Assembly (NCBI GenBank): GCA_964020155.1
Contig: OZ026552.1
Coordinates: 5,825,523 to 5,889,522 of the forward strand
Direction: 5' to 3'
Origin: Chondrilla cf. caribensis
Taxonomy: Eukaryota > Porifera > Demospongiae > Chondrillida > Chondrillidae
Length of the DNA: 64,000 nucleotides
Part shown: positions 47,216-61,519 of the stretch, in pieces
Layout: each line of letters starts with the position of its first letter
Position numbering within the stretch: the stretch's first letter is position 1
Notes under the pieces: model-generated
The model's input: only the letters and a program-made list of their open reading frames with translations
What the model was told of the DNA's origin: nothing
The model's database searches: none
Position numbers and translations under genes: made by a program

Positions 47216-50200
47216 CGAGTAACAATTTCTTGTCTGGTCACCAAGGGCTACCCAGTGTCCATGCCAAACTCATGAATCAACACAATTCCGTACGCATTCT
47301 GATTGTCCTGAGTGCGTTATAAGCCTCGTGGTGACAAGCCAAAAAATGTCAATTTTTTGAGTTGTCACCACGGCCTCTCCTGTGTGCATGTGATGCATCA
47401 GAGCTCTAATCCAATTGCACAGACACACTCCTGGACCTGGTAGCTACCTTCTGATAGCAAAAAGGATGCATTTTGATGTCGACCAAAATTTCCCCCCAGT
47501 GCCACATATAATAGAATGTATATACTTTGTATGTACATTCATATATGCGTGTAATACGCCTTGTGGTGATCACCTAAGCAATTTGAGATTTCTTTTCTGG
47601 TCACCAAGGGCTACCCAGTGTCCATACCAAACTCACCAACACAATTTCGTAAGCATTCTGATTGTCCTGAGTGCGTTATAAGCCTCGTGGTGACAAGCCC
47701 AAAAAATGTCAATTTTTTGAGTTGTCACCACGGCCTCTCCTGTGTGCACGTGATGCATCATAGCTGAAATCCAAATGCACAGACACACTCCTGGACCTGG
47801 TAGCTACCTTCTGATAGCAAAAAGTTGCATTTTGATGTGGACCAAAATTTCCCCCTATTGCCAATGTACATACTTTGAATGTAGATTCATATATAAGTGT
47901 ATTACGCCTTGGGTGATCACCTGAGCAATTTGAGATTTCTTTTCTGGTCACCAAGGGCTACCTAGTGTCCATGCCTAACTCACCAACACAATTTTGTAAG
48001 CATTCTGATTGTCCTGAGTGCGCTATAAGCCTCGTGGTGACAAGCCCAAAAAATGTCAATTTTTGGTCTTGTCACCACGGCCTATCCTGTGTGCATGTGA
48101 TGCATCACAGCTGAAATCCAAATGCACAGACACACTCCTGGACCTGGTAGCTACCTTCTGATAGCAAAAAGTTGCATTTTGATGTCGACCAAAATTTCCC
48201 CCTATTGCCAATGTATAATACTTTGTATGTAGATTCATATAATATAAGTGTATTACACCTTTTGGTGATCACCTAAGCAATTTGAGATTTCTTTCCTGGT
48301 CACCAAGGGCTACCTAGTGTCCATGCCTAACTCACCAACACAATTTCGTAAGCATTCTGATATTGTCCTGAGTGCGCTATAAGTCTCGTGGTGACAAGCC
48401 CAAAAAATGTCAATTTTTGGTCTTGTCACCACGGCCTATCCTGTGTGCACGTGATGCATCATAGCTGAAATCCAAATGCACAGACACACTCCTGGACCTG
48501 GTAGCTACCTTCTGATAGCAAAAAGTTGCATTTTGATGTCGACCAAAATTTCCCCTTATTGCCAATGTACATACTTTGAATGTAGATTCATATATAAGTG
48601 TATTACGCCTTGGGTGATCACCTGAGCAATTTGAGATTTCTTTCCTGGTCACCAAGGGCTACCTAGTGTCCATGCCTAACTCACCAACACAATTTCGTAA
48701 GCATTCATATTGTCCTGAGTGCGCTATAAGCCTCGTGGTGACAAGCCCAAAAAATGTCAATTTTTGGTCTTGTCACCACGGCCTCTCCTGTGTGCACGTG
48801 ATGCATCATAGCTGAAATCCAAATGCACAGACACACTCCTGGACCTGGTAGCTACCTTCTGATAGCAAAAAGTTGCATTTTGATGTCGACCAAAATTTCC
48901 CCCTATTGCCAATGTATAATACTTTGTATGTAGATTCATATAATATAAGTGTATTACACCTTTTGGTGATCACCTAAGCAATTTGAGATTTCTTTCCTGG
49001 TCACCAAGGGCTACCTAGTGTCCATGCCTAACTCACCAACACAATTTCGTAAGCATTCTGATATTGTCCTGAGTGCGCTATAAGTCTCGTGGTGACAAGC
49101 CCAAAAAATGTCAATTTTTGGTCTTGTCACCACGGCCTATCCTGTGTGCACGTGATGCATCATAGCTGAAATCCAAATGCACAGACACACTCCTGGACCT
49201 GGTAGCTACCTTCTGATAGCAAAAAGATGCATTTTGATGTCGACCAAAATTTCCCCTTATTGCCAATGTACATACTTTGAATGTAGATTCATATATAAGT
49301 GTATTACGCCTTGGGTGATCACCTGAGCAATTTGAGATTTCTTTCCTGGTCACCAAGGGCTACCTAGTGTCCATGCCTAACTCACCAACACAATTTCGTA
49401 AGCATTCATATTGTCCTGAGTGCGCTATAAGCCTCGTGGTGACAAGCCCAAAAAATGTCAATTTTTGGTCTTGTCACCACGGCCTCTCCTGTGTGCACGT
49501 GATGCATAACAGCTGAAATCCAAATGTACAGACACACTCCTGGACCTGATAGCTACCTTCTGATAGCAAAAAGGATGCATTTTGATGTGGACCAAAATTT
49601 CCCCCCAGTGCCACATATAATAGAATGTATATACTTTGTATGTACATTCATATATGCGTGTAATACGCCTTGTGGTGATCACCTAAGCAATTTGAGATTT
49701 CTTTTCTGGTCACCAAGGGCTACCTAGTGTCCATGCCTAACTCACCAACACAATTTCGTAAGCATTCATATTGTCCTGAGTGCGCTATAAGCCTCGTGGT
49801 GACAAGCCCAAAAAATGTCAATTTTTGGTCTTGTCACCACGGCCTCTCCTGTGTGCACGTGATGCATCATAGCTGAAATCCAAATGCACAGACACACTCC
49901 TGGACCTGGTAGCTACCTTCTGATAGCAAAAAGTTGCATTTTGATGTCGACCAAAATTTCCCCTTATTGCCAATGTACATACTTTGTATGTAGATTCATA
50001 TATAAGTGTATTACGCCTTGGGTGATCACCTGAGCAATTTGAGATTTCTTTCCTGGTCACCAAGGGCTACCTAGTGTCCATGCCTAACTCACCAACACAA
50101 TTTCGCAAGCATTTTGATTGTCCTGAGTGCGCTATAAGCCTCGTGGTGACAAGCCCAAAAAATGTCAATTTTTGGTCTTGTCACCACGGCCTCTCCTGTG

Positions 50201-53200
50201 TGCACGTGATGCATCACAGCTGAAATCCAAATGCACAGACACACTCCTGGACCTGGTAGCTACCTTCTGATAGCAAAAAGGATGCATTTTGATGTGGACC
50301 AAAATTTCCCCCCAGTGCCACATATAATAGAATGTATATACTTTGTATGTACATTCATATATGCGTGTAATACGCCTTGTGGTGATCAACTAAGCAATTT
50401 GAGATTTCTTTTCTGTTCACCAAGGGCTACCCAGTGTCCATGCCAAACTCACCAACACAATTTCGTAAGCATTCTGATTGTCCTGAGTGCGCTATAAGCC
50501 TCGTGGTGACAAGCCCAAAAAATGTCAATTTTTGGTCTTGTCACCACGGCCTCTCCTGTGTGCACGTGATGCATCATAGCTGAAATCCAAATGCACAGAC
50601 ACACTCCTGGACCTGGTAGCTACCTTCTGATAGCAAAAAGGATGCATTTTGATGTCGACCAAAATTTCCCCTATTGCCAATGTATATACTTTGTATGTAG
50701 ATTCATATATAAGTGTATTACGCCTTGTGGTGATCACCTAAGCAATTTGAGATTTCTTTTCTGGTCACCATGGGCTACCTAGTGTCCATGCCTAACTCAC
50801 CAACACAATTTCGTAAGCATTCATATTGTCCTGAGTGCGCTATAAGCCTCGTGGTGACAAGCCCAAAAAATGTCAATTTTTGGTCTTGTCACCACGGCCT
50901 CTCCTGTGTGCACGTGATGCATCATAGCTGAAATCCAAATGCACAGACACACTCCTGGACCTGGTAGCTACCTTCTGATAGCAAAAAGGATCATTTTGAT
51001 GTCGACCAAAATTTCCCCCCAGTGCCAATGTACATACTTTGAATGTAGATTCATATATAAGTGTATTACGCCTTGTGGTGATCACCTAAGCAATTTGAGA
51101 TTTCTTTTCTGGTCACCAAGGGCTACCTAGTGTCCATGCCTAACTCACCAACACAATTTCGTAAGCATTCTGATATTGTCCTGATTGCGCTATAAGCCTC
51201 GTGGTGACAAGCCCAAAAAATGTCAATTTTTGGTCTTGTCACCACGGCCTCTCCTGTGTGCACGTGATGCATCATAGCTGAAACCCAAATGCACAGACAC
51301 ACTCCTGGACCTGGTAGGTACCTTCTGATAGCAAAAAGGATGCATTTTGATGTCGACCAAAATTTCCCCCCAGTGCCACATATAATAGAATGTATATACT
51401 TTGTATGTACATTCATATATGCGTGTAATACGCCTTGTGGTGATCAACTAAGCAATTTGAGATTTCTTTTCTGGTCACCAAGGGCTACCCAGTGTCCATG
51501 CCAAACTCACCAACACAATTTCGTAAGCATTCATATTGTCCTGAGTGCGCTATAAGCCTCGTGGTGACAAGCCCAAAAAATGTCAATTTTTGGTCTTGTC
51601 ACCACGGCCTCTCCTGTGTGCACGTGATGCATCATAGCTGAAATCCAAATGCACAGACACACTCCTGGACCTGGTAGCTACCTTCTGATAGCAAAAAGGA
51701 TGCATTTTGATGTCGACCAAAATTTCCCCCTATTGCCAATGTACATACTTTGAATGTAGATTCATATATAAGTGTATTCCGCCTTGGGTGATCACCTAAG
51801 CAATTTGAGATTTCTTTTCTGGTCACCAAGGGCTACCTAGTGTCCATGCCTAACTCACCAACACAATTTCGCAAGCATTCTGATTGTCCTGAGTGCGCTA
51901 TAAGCCTCGTGGTGACAAGCCCAAAAAATGTCAATTTTTGGTCTTGTCACCACGGCCTCTCCTGTGTGCACGTGATGCATCATAGCTGAAATCCAAATGC
52001 ACAGACACACTCCTGGACCTGGTAGGTACCTTCTGATAGCAAAAAGGATGCATTTTGATGTCGACCAAAATTTCCCCCCAGTGCCACATATAATAGAATG
52101 TATATACTTTGTATGTACATTCATATATGCGTGTAATACGCCTTGTGGTGATCAACTAAGCAATTTGAGATTTCTTTTCTGGTCACCAAGGGCTACCCAG
52201 TGTCCATGCCAAACTCACCAACACAATTTCGTAAGCATTCATATTGTCCTGAGTGCGCTATAAGCCTCGTGGTGACAAGCCCAAAAAATGTCAATTTTTG
52301 GTCTTGTCACCACGGCCTCTCCTGTGTGCACGTGATGCATCATAGCTGAAATCCAAATGCACAGACACACTCCTGGACCTGGTAGCTACCTTCTGATAGC
52401 AAAAAGGATGCATTTTGATGTCGACCAAAATTTCCCCCTATTGCCAATGTACATACTTTGAATGTAGATTCATATATAAGTGTATTCCGCCTTGGGTGAT
52501 CACCTAAGCAATTTGAGATTTCTTTTCTGGTCACCAAGGGCTACCTAGTGTCCATGCCTAACTCACCAACACAATTTCGCAAGCATTCTGATTGTCCTGA
52601 GTGCGCTATAAGCCTCGTGGTGACAAGCCCAAAAAATGTCAATTTTTGGTCTTGTCACCACGGCCTCTCCTGTGTGCACGTGATGCATCATAGCTGAAAT
52701 CCAAATGCACAAACACACTCCTGGACCTGGTAGCTACCTTCTGATAGCAAAAAGGATGCATTTTGATGTCGACCAAAATTTCCCCCTATTGCCAATGTAT
52801 ATACTTTGTATGTAGATTCATATATAAGTGTATTACGCCTTGTGGTGATCACCTAAGCAATTTGAGATTTCTTTTCTGGTCACCAAGGGCTACCTAGTGT
52901 CCATGCCTAACTCACCAACACAATTTCGCAAGCATTCTGATTGTCCTGAGTGCGCTATAAGCCTCGTGGTGACAAGCCCAAAAAATGTCAATTTTTGGTC
53001 TTGTCACCACAGCCTCTCCTGTGTGCACGTGATGCATCATAGCTGAAATCCAAATGCACAGACACACTCCTGGACCTGGTAGCTACCTTCTGATAGCAAA
53101 AAGGATGCATTTTGATGTCGACCAAAGTTTCCCCCCAGTGCCACATATAATAGAATGTATATACTTTGTATGTACATTCATATATGCGTGTAATACGCCT

Positions 53201-56200
53201 TGTGGTGATCACCTAAGCAATTTGAGATTTCTTTTCTGTTCACCAATAGCTACCTAGTGTCCATGCCTAACTCACCAACACAATTTCGCAAGCATTCTGA
53301 TTGTCCTGAGTGCGCTAGAAGTCTCGTGGTGACAAGCCCAAAAAATGTCAATTTTTGGTCTTGTCACCACGGCCTCTCCTGTGTGCACGTGATGCATCAT
53401 AGCTGAAATCCAAATGCACAGACACACTCCTGGACCTGGTAGCTACCTTCTGATAGCAAAAAGGATGCATTTTGATGTCGACCAAAATTTCCCCCTATTG
53501 CCAATGTATATACTTTGTATGTAGATTCATATATAAGTGTATTCCGCCTTGGGTGATCACCTAAGCAATTTGAGATTTCTTTTCTGGTCACCAAGGGCTA
53601 CCTAGTGTCCATGCCTAACTCACCAACACAATTTCGCAAGCATTCTGATTGTCCTGAGTGCGCTATAAGCCTCGTGGTGACAAGCCCAAAAAATGTCAAT
53701 TTTTGGTCTTGTCACCACGGCCTATCCTGTGTGCACGTGATGCATCATAGCTGAAATCCAAATGCACAGACACACTCCTGGACCTGGTAGCTACCTTTTG
53801 ATAGCAAAAAGGATGCATTTTGATGTCGACCAAAATTTCCCCCCAGTGCCACATATAATAGAATGTATATACTTTGTATGTACATTCATATATGCGTGTA
53901 ATACACCTTGTGGTGATCAACTAAGCAATTTGAGATTTCTTTTCTGGTCACCAAGGGCTACCCAGTGTCCAAGCCAAACTCACCAACACAATTTCGTAAG
54001 CATTCTGATATTGTCCTGAGTGCGCTAGAAGTCTCGTGGTGACAAGCCCAAAAAATGTCAATTTTTGGTCTTGTCACCACGGCCTCTCCTGTGTGCACGT
54101 GATGCATCATAGCTGAAATCCAAATGCACAGACACACTCCTGGACCTGGTAGCTACCTTCTGATAGCAAAAAGGATGCATTTTGATGTCGACCAAAATTT
54201 CCCCCTATTGCCAATGTATATACTTTGTATGTAGATTCATATATAAGTGTATTCCGCCTTGGGTGATCACCTAAGCAATTTGAGATTTCTTTTCTGGTCA
54301 CCAAGGGCTACCTAGTGTCCATGCCTAACTCACCAACACAATTTCGCAAGCATTCTGATTGTCCTGAGTGCGCTATAAGCCTCGTGGTGACAAGCCCAAA
54401 AATGTCAATTTTTGGTCTTGTCACCACGGCCTCTCCTGTGTGCACGTGATGCATCATAGCTGAAATCCAAATGCACAGACACACTCCTGGACCTGGTAGC
54501 TACCTTCTGATAGCAAAAAGGATGCATTTTGATGTCGACCAAAATTTCCCCCTATTGCCAATGTATATACTTTGTATGTAGATTCATATATAAGTGTATT
54601 CCGCCTTGGGTGATCACCTAAACAATTTGAGATTTCTTTTCTGGTCACCAAGGGCTACCTAGTGTCCATGCCTAACTCACCAACACAATTTCGCAAGCAT
54701 TCTGATTGTCCTGAGTGCGCTATAAGCCTCGTGGTGACAAGCCCAAAAAATGTCAATTTTTGGTCTTGTCACCACGGCCTCTCCTGTGTGCACGTGATGC
54801 ATCATAGCTGAAATCCAAATGCACAGACACACTCCTGGACCTGGTAGCTACCTTCTGATAGCAAAAAGGATGCATTTTGATGTCGACCAAAATTTCCCCC
54901 TATTGCCAATGTATATACTTTGAATGTAGATTCATATATAAGTGTATTCCGCCTTGGGTGATCACCTAAACAATTTGAGATTTCTTTTCTGGTCACCAAG
55001 GGCTACCTAGTGTCCATGCCTAACTCACCAACACAATTTCGCAAGCATTCTGATTGTCCTGAGTGCGCTATAAGCCTCGTGGTGACAAGCCCAAAAAATG
55101 TCAATTTTTGGTCTTGTCACCACGGCCTCTCCTGTGTGCACGTGATGCATCATAGCTGAAATCCAAATGCACAGACACTCTCCTGGACCTAGTAGCTACC
55201 TTCTGATAGCAAAAAGGATGCATTTTGATGTCGACCAAAATTTCCCCCCAGTGCCACATATAATAGAATGTATATACTTTGTATGTAGCTTCATATATGC
55301 GTGTAATACGCCTTGTGGTGATCACCTAAGCAATTTGAGATTTCTTTTTTGGTCACCAACGGCTACCTAGTGTCCATGCCTAACTCACCAACACAATTTT
55401 GCAAGCATTCTGATTGTCCTGAGTGCGTTATAAGCCTCGTGGTGACAAGCCCAAAAAATGTCAATTTTTGGTCTTGTCACCACGGCCTCTCCTGTGTGCA
55501 CGTGATGCATCATAGCTCAAATCCAAATGCACAGACACACTCCTGGACCTGGTAGCTACCTTCTGATAGCAAAAAGGATGCATTTTGATGTCGACCAAAA
55601 TTTCCCCCCAGTGCCACATATAATAGAATGTATATACTTTTCATGTACATTCATATATGCGTGTAATTCGCCTTGTGGTGATCACCTAAGCAATTTGAGA
55701 TTTCTTTTCTGGTCACCAAGGGCTACCTAGTGTCCATGCCTAACTCACCAACACAATTTCGCAAGCATTCTGATTGTCCTGAGTGCGCTATAAGCCTCGT
55801 GGTGACAAGCCCAAAAAATGTCAATTTTTGGTCTTGTCACCACGGCCTCTCCTGTGTGCACGTGATGCATCATAGCTGAAATCCAAATGCACAGACACAC
55901 TCCTGGACCTGGTAGCTACCTTCTGATAGCAAAAAGGATGCATTTTGATGTCGACCAAAATTTCCCCCTTTTGCCAATGTATATACTTTGTATGTAGATT
56001 CATATATAAGTGTATTCCGCCTTGGGTGATCACCTAAACAATTTGAGATTTCTTTCCTGGTCACCAAGGGCTACCTAGTGTCCATGCCTAACTCACCAAC
56101 ACAATTTCGCAAGCATTCTGATTGTCCTGAGTGCGCTATAAGCCTCGTGGTGACAAGCCCAAAAAATGTCAATTTTTGGTCTTGTCACCACGGCCTCTCC

Positions 56201-59200
56201 TGTGTGCACGTGATGCATCATAGCTGAAATCCAAATGCACAGACACACTCCTGGACCTGGTAGCTACCTTCTGATAGCAAAAAGGATGCATTTTGATGTC
56301 GACCAAAATTTCCCCCTTTTGCCAATGCATATACTTTGTATGTAGATTCATATATAAGTGTATTCCGCCTTGGGTGATCACCTAAACAATTTGAGATTTC
56401 TTTTCTGGTCACCAAGGGCTACCTAGTGTCCATGCCTAACTCACCAACACAATTTCGCAAGCATTCTGATTGTCCTGAGTGCGCTATAAGCCTCGTGGTG
56501 ACAAGCCCAAAAAATGTCAATTTTTGGTCTTGTCACCACGGCCTCTCCTGTGTGCACGTGATGCATCATAGCTGAAATCCAAATGCACAGACACACTCCT
56601 GGACCTGGTAGCTACCTTCTGATAGCAAGAAGGGTGCATTTTGATGTCGACCAAAATTTCCCCCTATTGCCAATGTATATACTTTGTATGTAGATTCATA
56701 TATAAGTGTATTACGCCTTGGGTGATCACCTAAGCAATTTGAGATTTCTTTGCTGGTCACCAAGGGCTACCTAGTGTCCATGCCTAACTCACCAACACAA
56801 TTTCGTAAGCATTCTGATTTTCCTGAGTGCGCTATAAGCCTCGAGGTGACAAGCCCAAAAAATGTCAATTTTTGGTCTTGTCACCACGGCCTCTCCTGTG
56901 TGCACGTGATGCATCATAGCTGAAATCCAAATGCACAGACACACTCCTGGACCTGGTAGCTACCTTCTGATAGCAAAAAGGATGCATTTTGATGTCGACC
57001 AAAATTTCCCCCCAGTGCCACATATAATAGAATGTATATACTTTGTATGTAGCTTCATATATGCGTGTAATACGCCTTGTGGTGATCACCTAAGCAATTT
57101 GAGATTTCTTTTTTGGTCACCAACGGCTACCTAGTGTCCATGCCTAACTCACCAACACAATTTCGCAAGCATTCTGATTGTCCTGAGTGCGTTATAAGCC
57201 TCGTGGTGACAAGCCCAAAAAATGTCAATTTTTGGTCTTGTCACCACGGCCTCTCCTGTGTGCACGTGATGCATCATAGCTCAAATCCAAATGCACAGAC
57301 ACACTCCTGGACCTGGTAGCTACCTTCTGATAGCAAAAAGGATGCATTTTGATGTCGACCAAAATTTCCCCCCAGTGCCACATATAATAGAATGTATATA
57401 CTTTTCATGTACATTCATATATGCGTGTAATTCGCCTTGTGGTGATCACCTAAGCAATTTGAGATTTCTTTTCTGGTCACCAAGGGCTACCTAGTGTCCA
57501 TGCCTAACTCACCAACACAATTTCGCAAGCATTCTGATTGTCCTGAGTGCGCTATAAGCCTCGTGGTGACAAGCCCAAAAAATGTCAATTTTTGGTCTTG
57601 TCACCACGGCCTCTCCTGTGTGCACGTGATGCATCATAGCTGAAATCCAAATGCACAGACACACTCCTGGACCTGGTAGCTACCTTCTGATAGCAAAAAG
57701 GATGCATTTTGATGTCGACCAAAATTTCCCCCTTTTGCCAATGCATATACTTTGTATGTAGATTCATATATAAGTGTATTCCGCCTTGGGTGATCACCTA
57801 AACAATTTGAGATTTCTTTCCTGGTCACCAAGGGCTACCTAGTGTCCATGCCTAACTCACCAACACAATTTCGCAAGCATTCTGATTGTCCTGAGTGCGC
57901 TATAAGCCTCGTGGTGACAAGCCCAAAAAATGTCAATTTTTGGTCTTGTCACCACGGCCTCTCCTGTGTGCACGTGATGCATCATAGCTGAAATCCAAAT
58001 GCACAGACACACTCCTGGACCTGGTAGCTACCTTCTGATAGCAAAAAGGATGCATTTTGATGTCGACCAAAATTTCCCCCTTTTGCCAATGCATATACTT
58101 TGTATGTAGATTCATATATAAGTGTATTCCGCCTTGGGTGATCACCTAAACAATTTGAGATTTCTTTCCTGGTCACCAAGGGCTACCTAGTGTCCATGCC
58201 TAACTCACCAACACAATTTCGCAAGCATTCTGATTGTCCTGAGTGCGCTATAAGCCTCGTGGTGACAAGCCCAAAAAATGTCAATTTTTGGTCTTGTCAC
58301 CACGGCCTCTCCTGTGTGCACGTGATGCATCATAGCTGAAATCCAAATGCACAGACACACTCCTGGACCTGGTAGCTACCTTCTGATAGCAAAAAGGATG
58401 CATTTTGATGTCGACCAAAATTTCCCCCTTTTGCCAATGCATATACTTTGTATGTAGATTCATATATAAGTGTATTCCGCCTTGGGTGATCACCTAAACA
58501 ATTTGAGATTTCTTTTCTGGTCACCAAGGGCTACCTAGTGTCCATGCCTAACTCACCAACACAATTTCGCAAGCATTCTGATTGTCCTGAGTGCACTATA
58601 AGCCTCGTGGTGACAAGCCCAAAAAATGTCAATTTTTGGTCTTGTCACCACGGCCTCTCCTGTGTGCACGTGATGCATCATAGCTGAAATCCAAATGCAC
58701 AGACACACTCCTGGACCTGGTAGCTACCTTCTGATAGCAAGAAGGGTGCATTTTGATGTCGACCAAAATTTCCCCCTATTGCCAATGTATATACTTTGTA
58801 TGTAGATTCATATATAAGTGTATTACGCCTTGGGTGATCACCTAAGCAATTTGAGATTTCTTTGCTGGTCACCAAGGGCTACCTAGTGTCCATGCCTAAC
58901 TCACCAACACAATTTCGTAAGCATTCTGATTTTCCTGAGTGCGCTATAAGCCTCGAGGTGACAAGCCCAAAAAATGTCAATTTTTGGTCTTGTCACCACG
59001 GCCTCTCCTGTGTGCACGTGATGCATCATAGCTGAAATCCAAATGCACAGACACACTCCTGGACCTGGTAGCTACCTTCTGATAGCAAAAAGGATGCATT
59101 TTGATGTGGACCAAAATTTCCCCCCAGTGCCACATATAATAGAATGTATATACTTTGTATGTAGCTTCATATATGCGTGTAATACGCCTTGTGGTGATCA

Positions 59201-60470
59201 CCTAAGCAATTTGAGATTTCTTTTCTGGTCACCAACGGCTACCTAGTGTCCATGCCTAACTCACCAACACAATTTCGCAAGCATTCTGATTGTCCTGAGT
59301 GCGCTATAAGCCTCGTGGTGACAAGCCCAAAAAATGTCAATTTTTGGTCTTGTCACCACGGCCTCTCCTGTGTGCACGTGATGCATCATAGCTGAAATCC
59401 AAATGCACAGACACACTCCTGGACCTGGTAGCTACCTTCTGATAGCAAAAAGGATGCATTTTGATGTCGACCAAAATTTCCCCCCAGTGCCACATATAAT
59501 AGAATGTATATACTTTTCATGTACATTCATATATGCGTGTAATTCGCCTTGTGGTGATCACCTAAGCAATATGAGATTTCTTTTCTGGTCACCAAGGGCT
59601 ACCTAGTGTCCATGCCTAACTCACCAACACAATTTCGTAAGCATTCTGATTGTCCTGAGTGCGCTATAAGCCTCGTGGTGACAAGCCCAAAAAATGTCAA
59701 TTTTTGGTCTTGTCACCACGGCCTCTCCTGTGTGCACGTGATGCATCATAGCTGAAATCCAAATGCACAGACACACTCCTGGACCTGGTAGCTACCTTCT
59801 GATAGCAAAAAGGATGCATTTTGATGTCGATCAAAATTTCCCCCCAGTGCCACATATAATAGAATGTATATACTTTTCATGTACATTCATATATGCGTGT
59901 AATACGCCTTGTGGTGATCACCTAAGCAATTTGAGATTTCTTTTCTGGTCACCAACGGCTACCTAGTGTCCATGCCTAACTCACCAACACAATTTCGCAA
60001 GCATTCTGATTGTCCTGAGTGCGCTATAAGCCTCGTGGTGACAAGCCCAAAAAATGTCAATTTTTGGTCTTGTCACCACGGCCTCTCCTGTGTGCACGTG
60101 ATGCATCATAGCTGAAATCCAAATGCACAGACACACTCCTGGACCTAGTAGCTACCTTCTGATAGCAAAAGGATGCATTTGGGTGATCACCTAAGCAATT
60201 TGAGATTTCTTTTCTGGTCACCAACGGCTACCTAGTGTCCATGCCTAACTCACCAACACAATTTCGTAAGCATTCTGATTGTCCTGAGTGCGCTATAATC
60301 CTCGTGGTGACAAGCCAAAAGATGTCAATTGTTTAAGTTGTCACCACGGCCTCTCATGTGTGCACGTGATGCATCATAGTTCTAATCCAAATGCATAGTA
60401 TCACTCCGGGACCTAGTACGGTCCTTCTGAGCAAAAAGGATGCATTTTGATGTCGACCAAAAATTCTCTT
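47216..60470 (+). repeat. 350-bp satellite, main block (about 38 monomers) with higher-order repeats
   Basis: The same monomer as the first block. Larger periods are visible: ~701 bp dimers at about 47.7-49.8 kb, ~708 bp dimers at about 51.2-52.7 kb, and a five-monomer (1764 bp) then six-monomer (2112 bp) unit starting at 55167 and 56931, beginning again at 59043. Each monomer contains an inverted repeat (gtggtgacaag ... cttgtcaccac). The last monomers after about 60120 are truncated and degenerate. Confidence 0.95.
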
Positions 60471-60518
60471 CAGTGACCTTGTGCCACATTTAAAAATGTG
60501 TATACTTTTGTATTCATA

Positions 60519-61062
60519 TATATGTGACATGCGCAGCGAAAATGTGTCCCAACGGTCCGTGTCAACTTTGTGGGAAATGCAGAATAAACAATGTGTGAAA
60601 ATTTTGACGCTATATTCTTTATTAGGCAATTCAATTAAGTATCGTTCGATGAACATTTTCTGCGAATATGAATGTTAAATTCAATTCGGTTAGTTAGATA
60701 TACCCACTTAAAACTTTGGACGCGTTAAGCCGCCATTTTTATTTCTCGGATACAGAGTTGACGTCATCAACTATCGGCTATGTTCATGTTCGGAACAGCT
60801 GTTCGGTAACCAGTTGAAACTGGTAATATTGCGTAACCGGAATAATATACGGAAAATACGTGAGAATACTTAACAGCTCCTCTCACAAAATGGCTAATTC
60901 CGATCTGTGATATAAAAAGCTCCTGGCACAGCGCCTATCAAAGAAACGGAAGCGGAAACAGTCTAAAATGACTCTAATATGCCCGTATCTCAATATAGAA
61001 ACAAAATGGCGATTTTCGAAAAAATCGATTAGGACACATTTTCGCTGCGCACGTCACATATA
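60519..61062. mobile_element. Small terminal-inverted-repeat element (MITE-like)
   Basis: The left end gtgacatgcgcagcgaaaat (through gtgtcc, to about 60549) is the reverse complement of the right end (ggacacattttcgctgcgca, then cgtcacatata, 61032-61062). About 31 bp per end match with one mismatch. TA-rich sequence flanks both sides, which fits TA-type target duplication. The ~540-bp interior has no transposase frame. It sits in the last, degenerate satellite monomer. Confidence 0.8.
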
Positions 61063-61519
61063 TATATTTATCTATATGTGTAGTTAGGTGCAAATTTGAA
61101 GATTTCCTACAAGGTAGATTTAAATGCATTGGAAGGAATCTGTACTTTGGCTTAGATGCTTGATCCTTACATCCTCCGCACATGGGGGTTGGTCTGAAGG
61201 GTTGGTTTGAAGGGTTGGTTTGAAGGATTGAAATTGACCCTTAACTCAAACCCTTTTTCATAACACCCACATAAAATGCATCAAGATATTTGTAACCAGT
61301 CCATAACCTGCAGTTCTAGGTAAATTATGAGTGCTAAAAGTTTTGGAAAGATTGGATCAGTGTTGGAGCCAAAAAATGCTTATCAGTTTTTCCTTATTTT
61401 AGAAACCACAAGTGAAATCAAAAAGATTATTTTAGATGTTCAACTGCTGGAATTCCTGCAAGGGGTATTGTGAATTGAGAATCGACAGCGGCTAGGCTTA
61501 TCAGCATTATAGTGTTAAG
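61063..61519. other. Low-copy spacer between satellite and telomere-proximal array
   Basis: No gene is seen. There is a short tandem gggttggtttgaa run at about 61188-61230. The rest looks unique within the window. Confidence 0.5.

Noticed and set aside
41828..60500. Dozens of recurring 60-100 codon frames on both strands
   Set aside because: Copies of the same satellite monomer; both strands are open at the same place, and monomers with frame-breaking indels are common.
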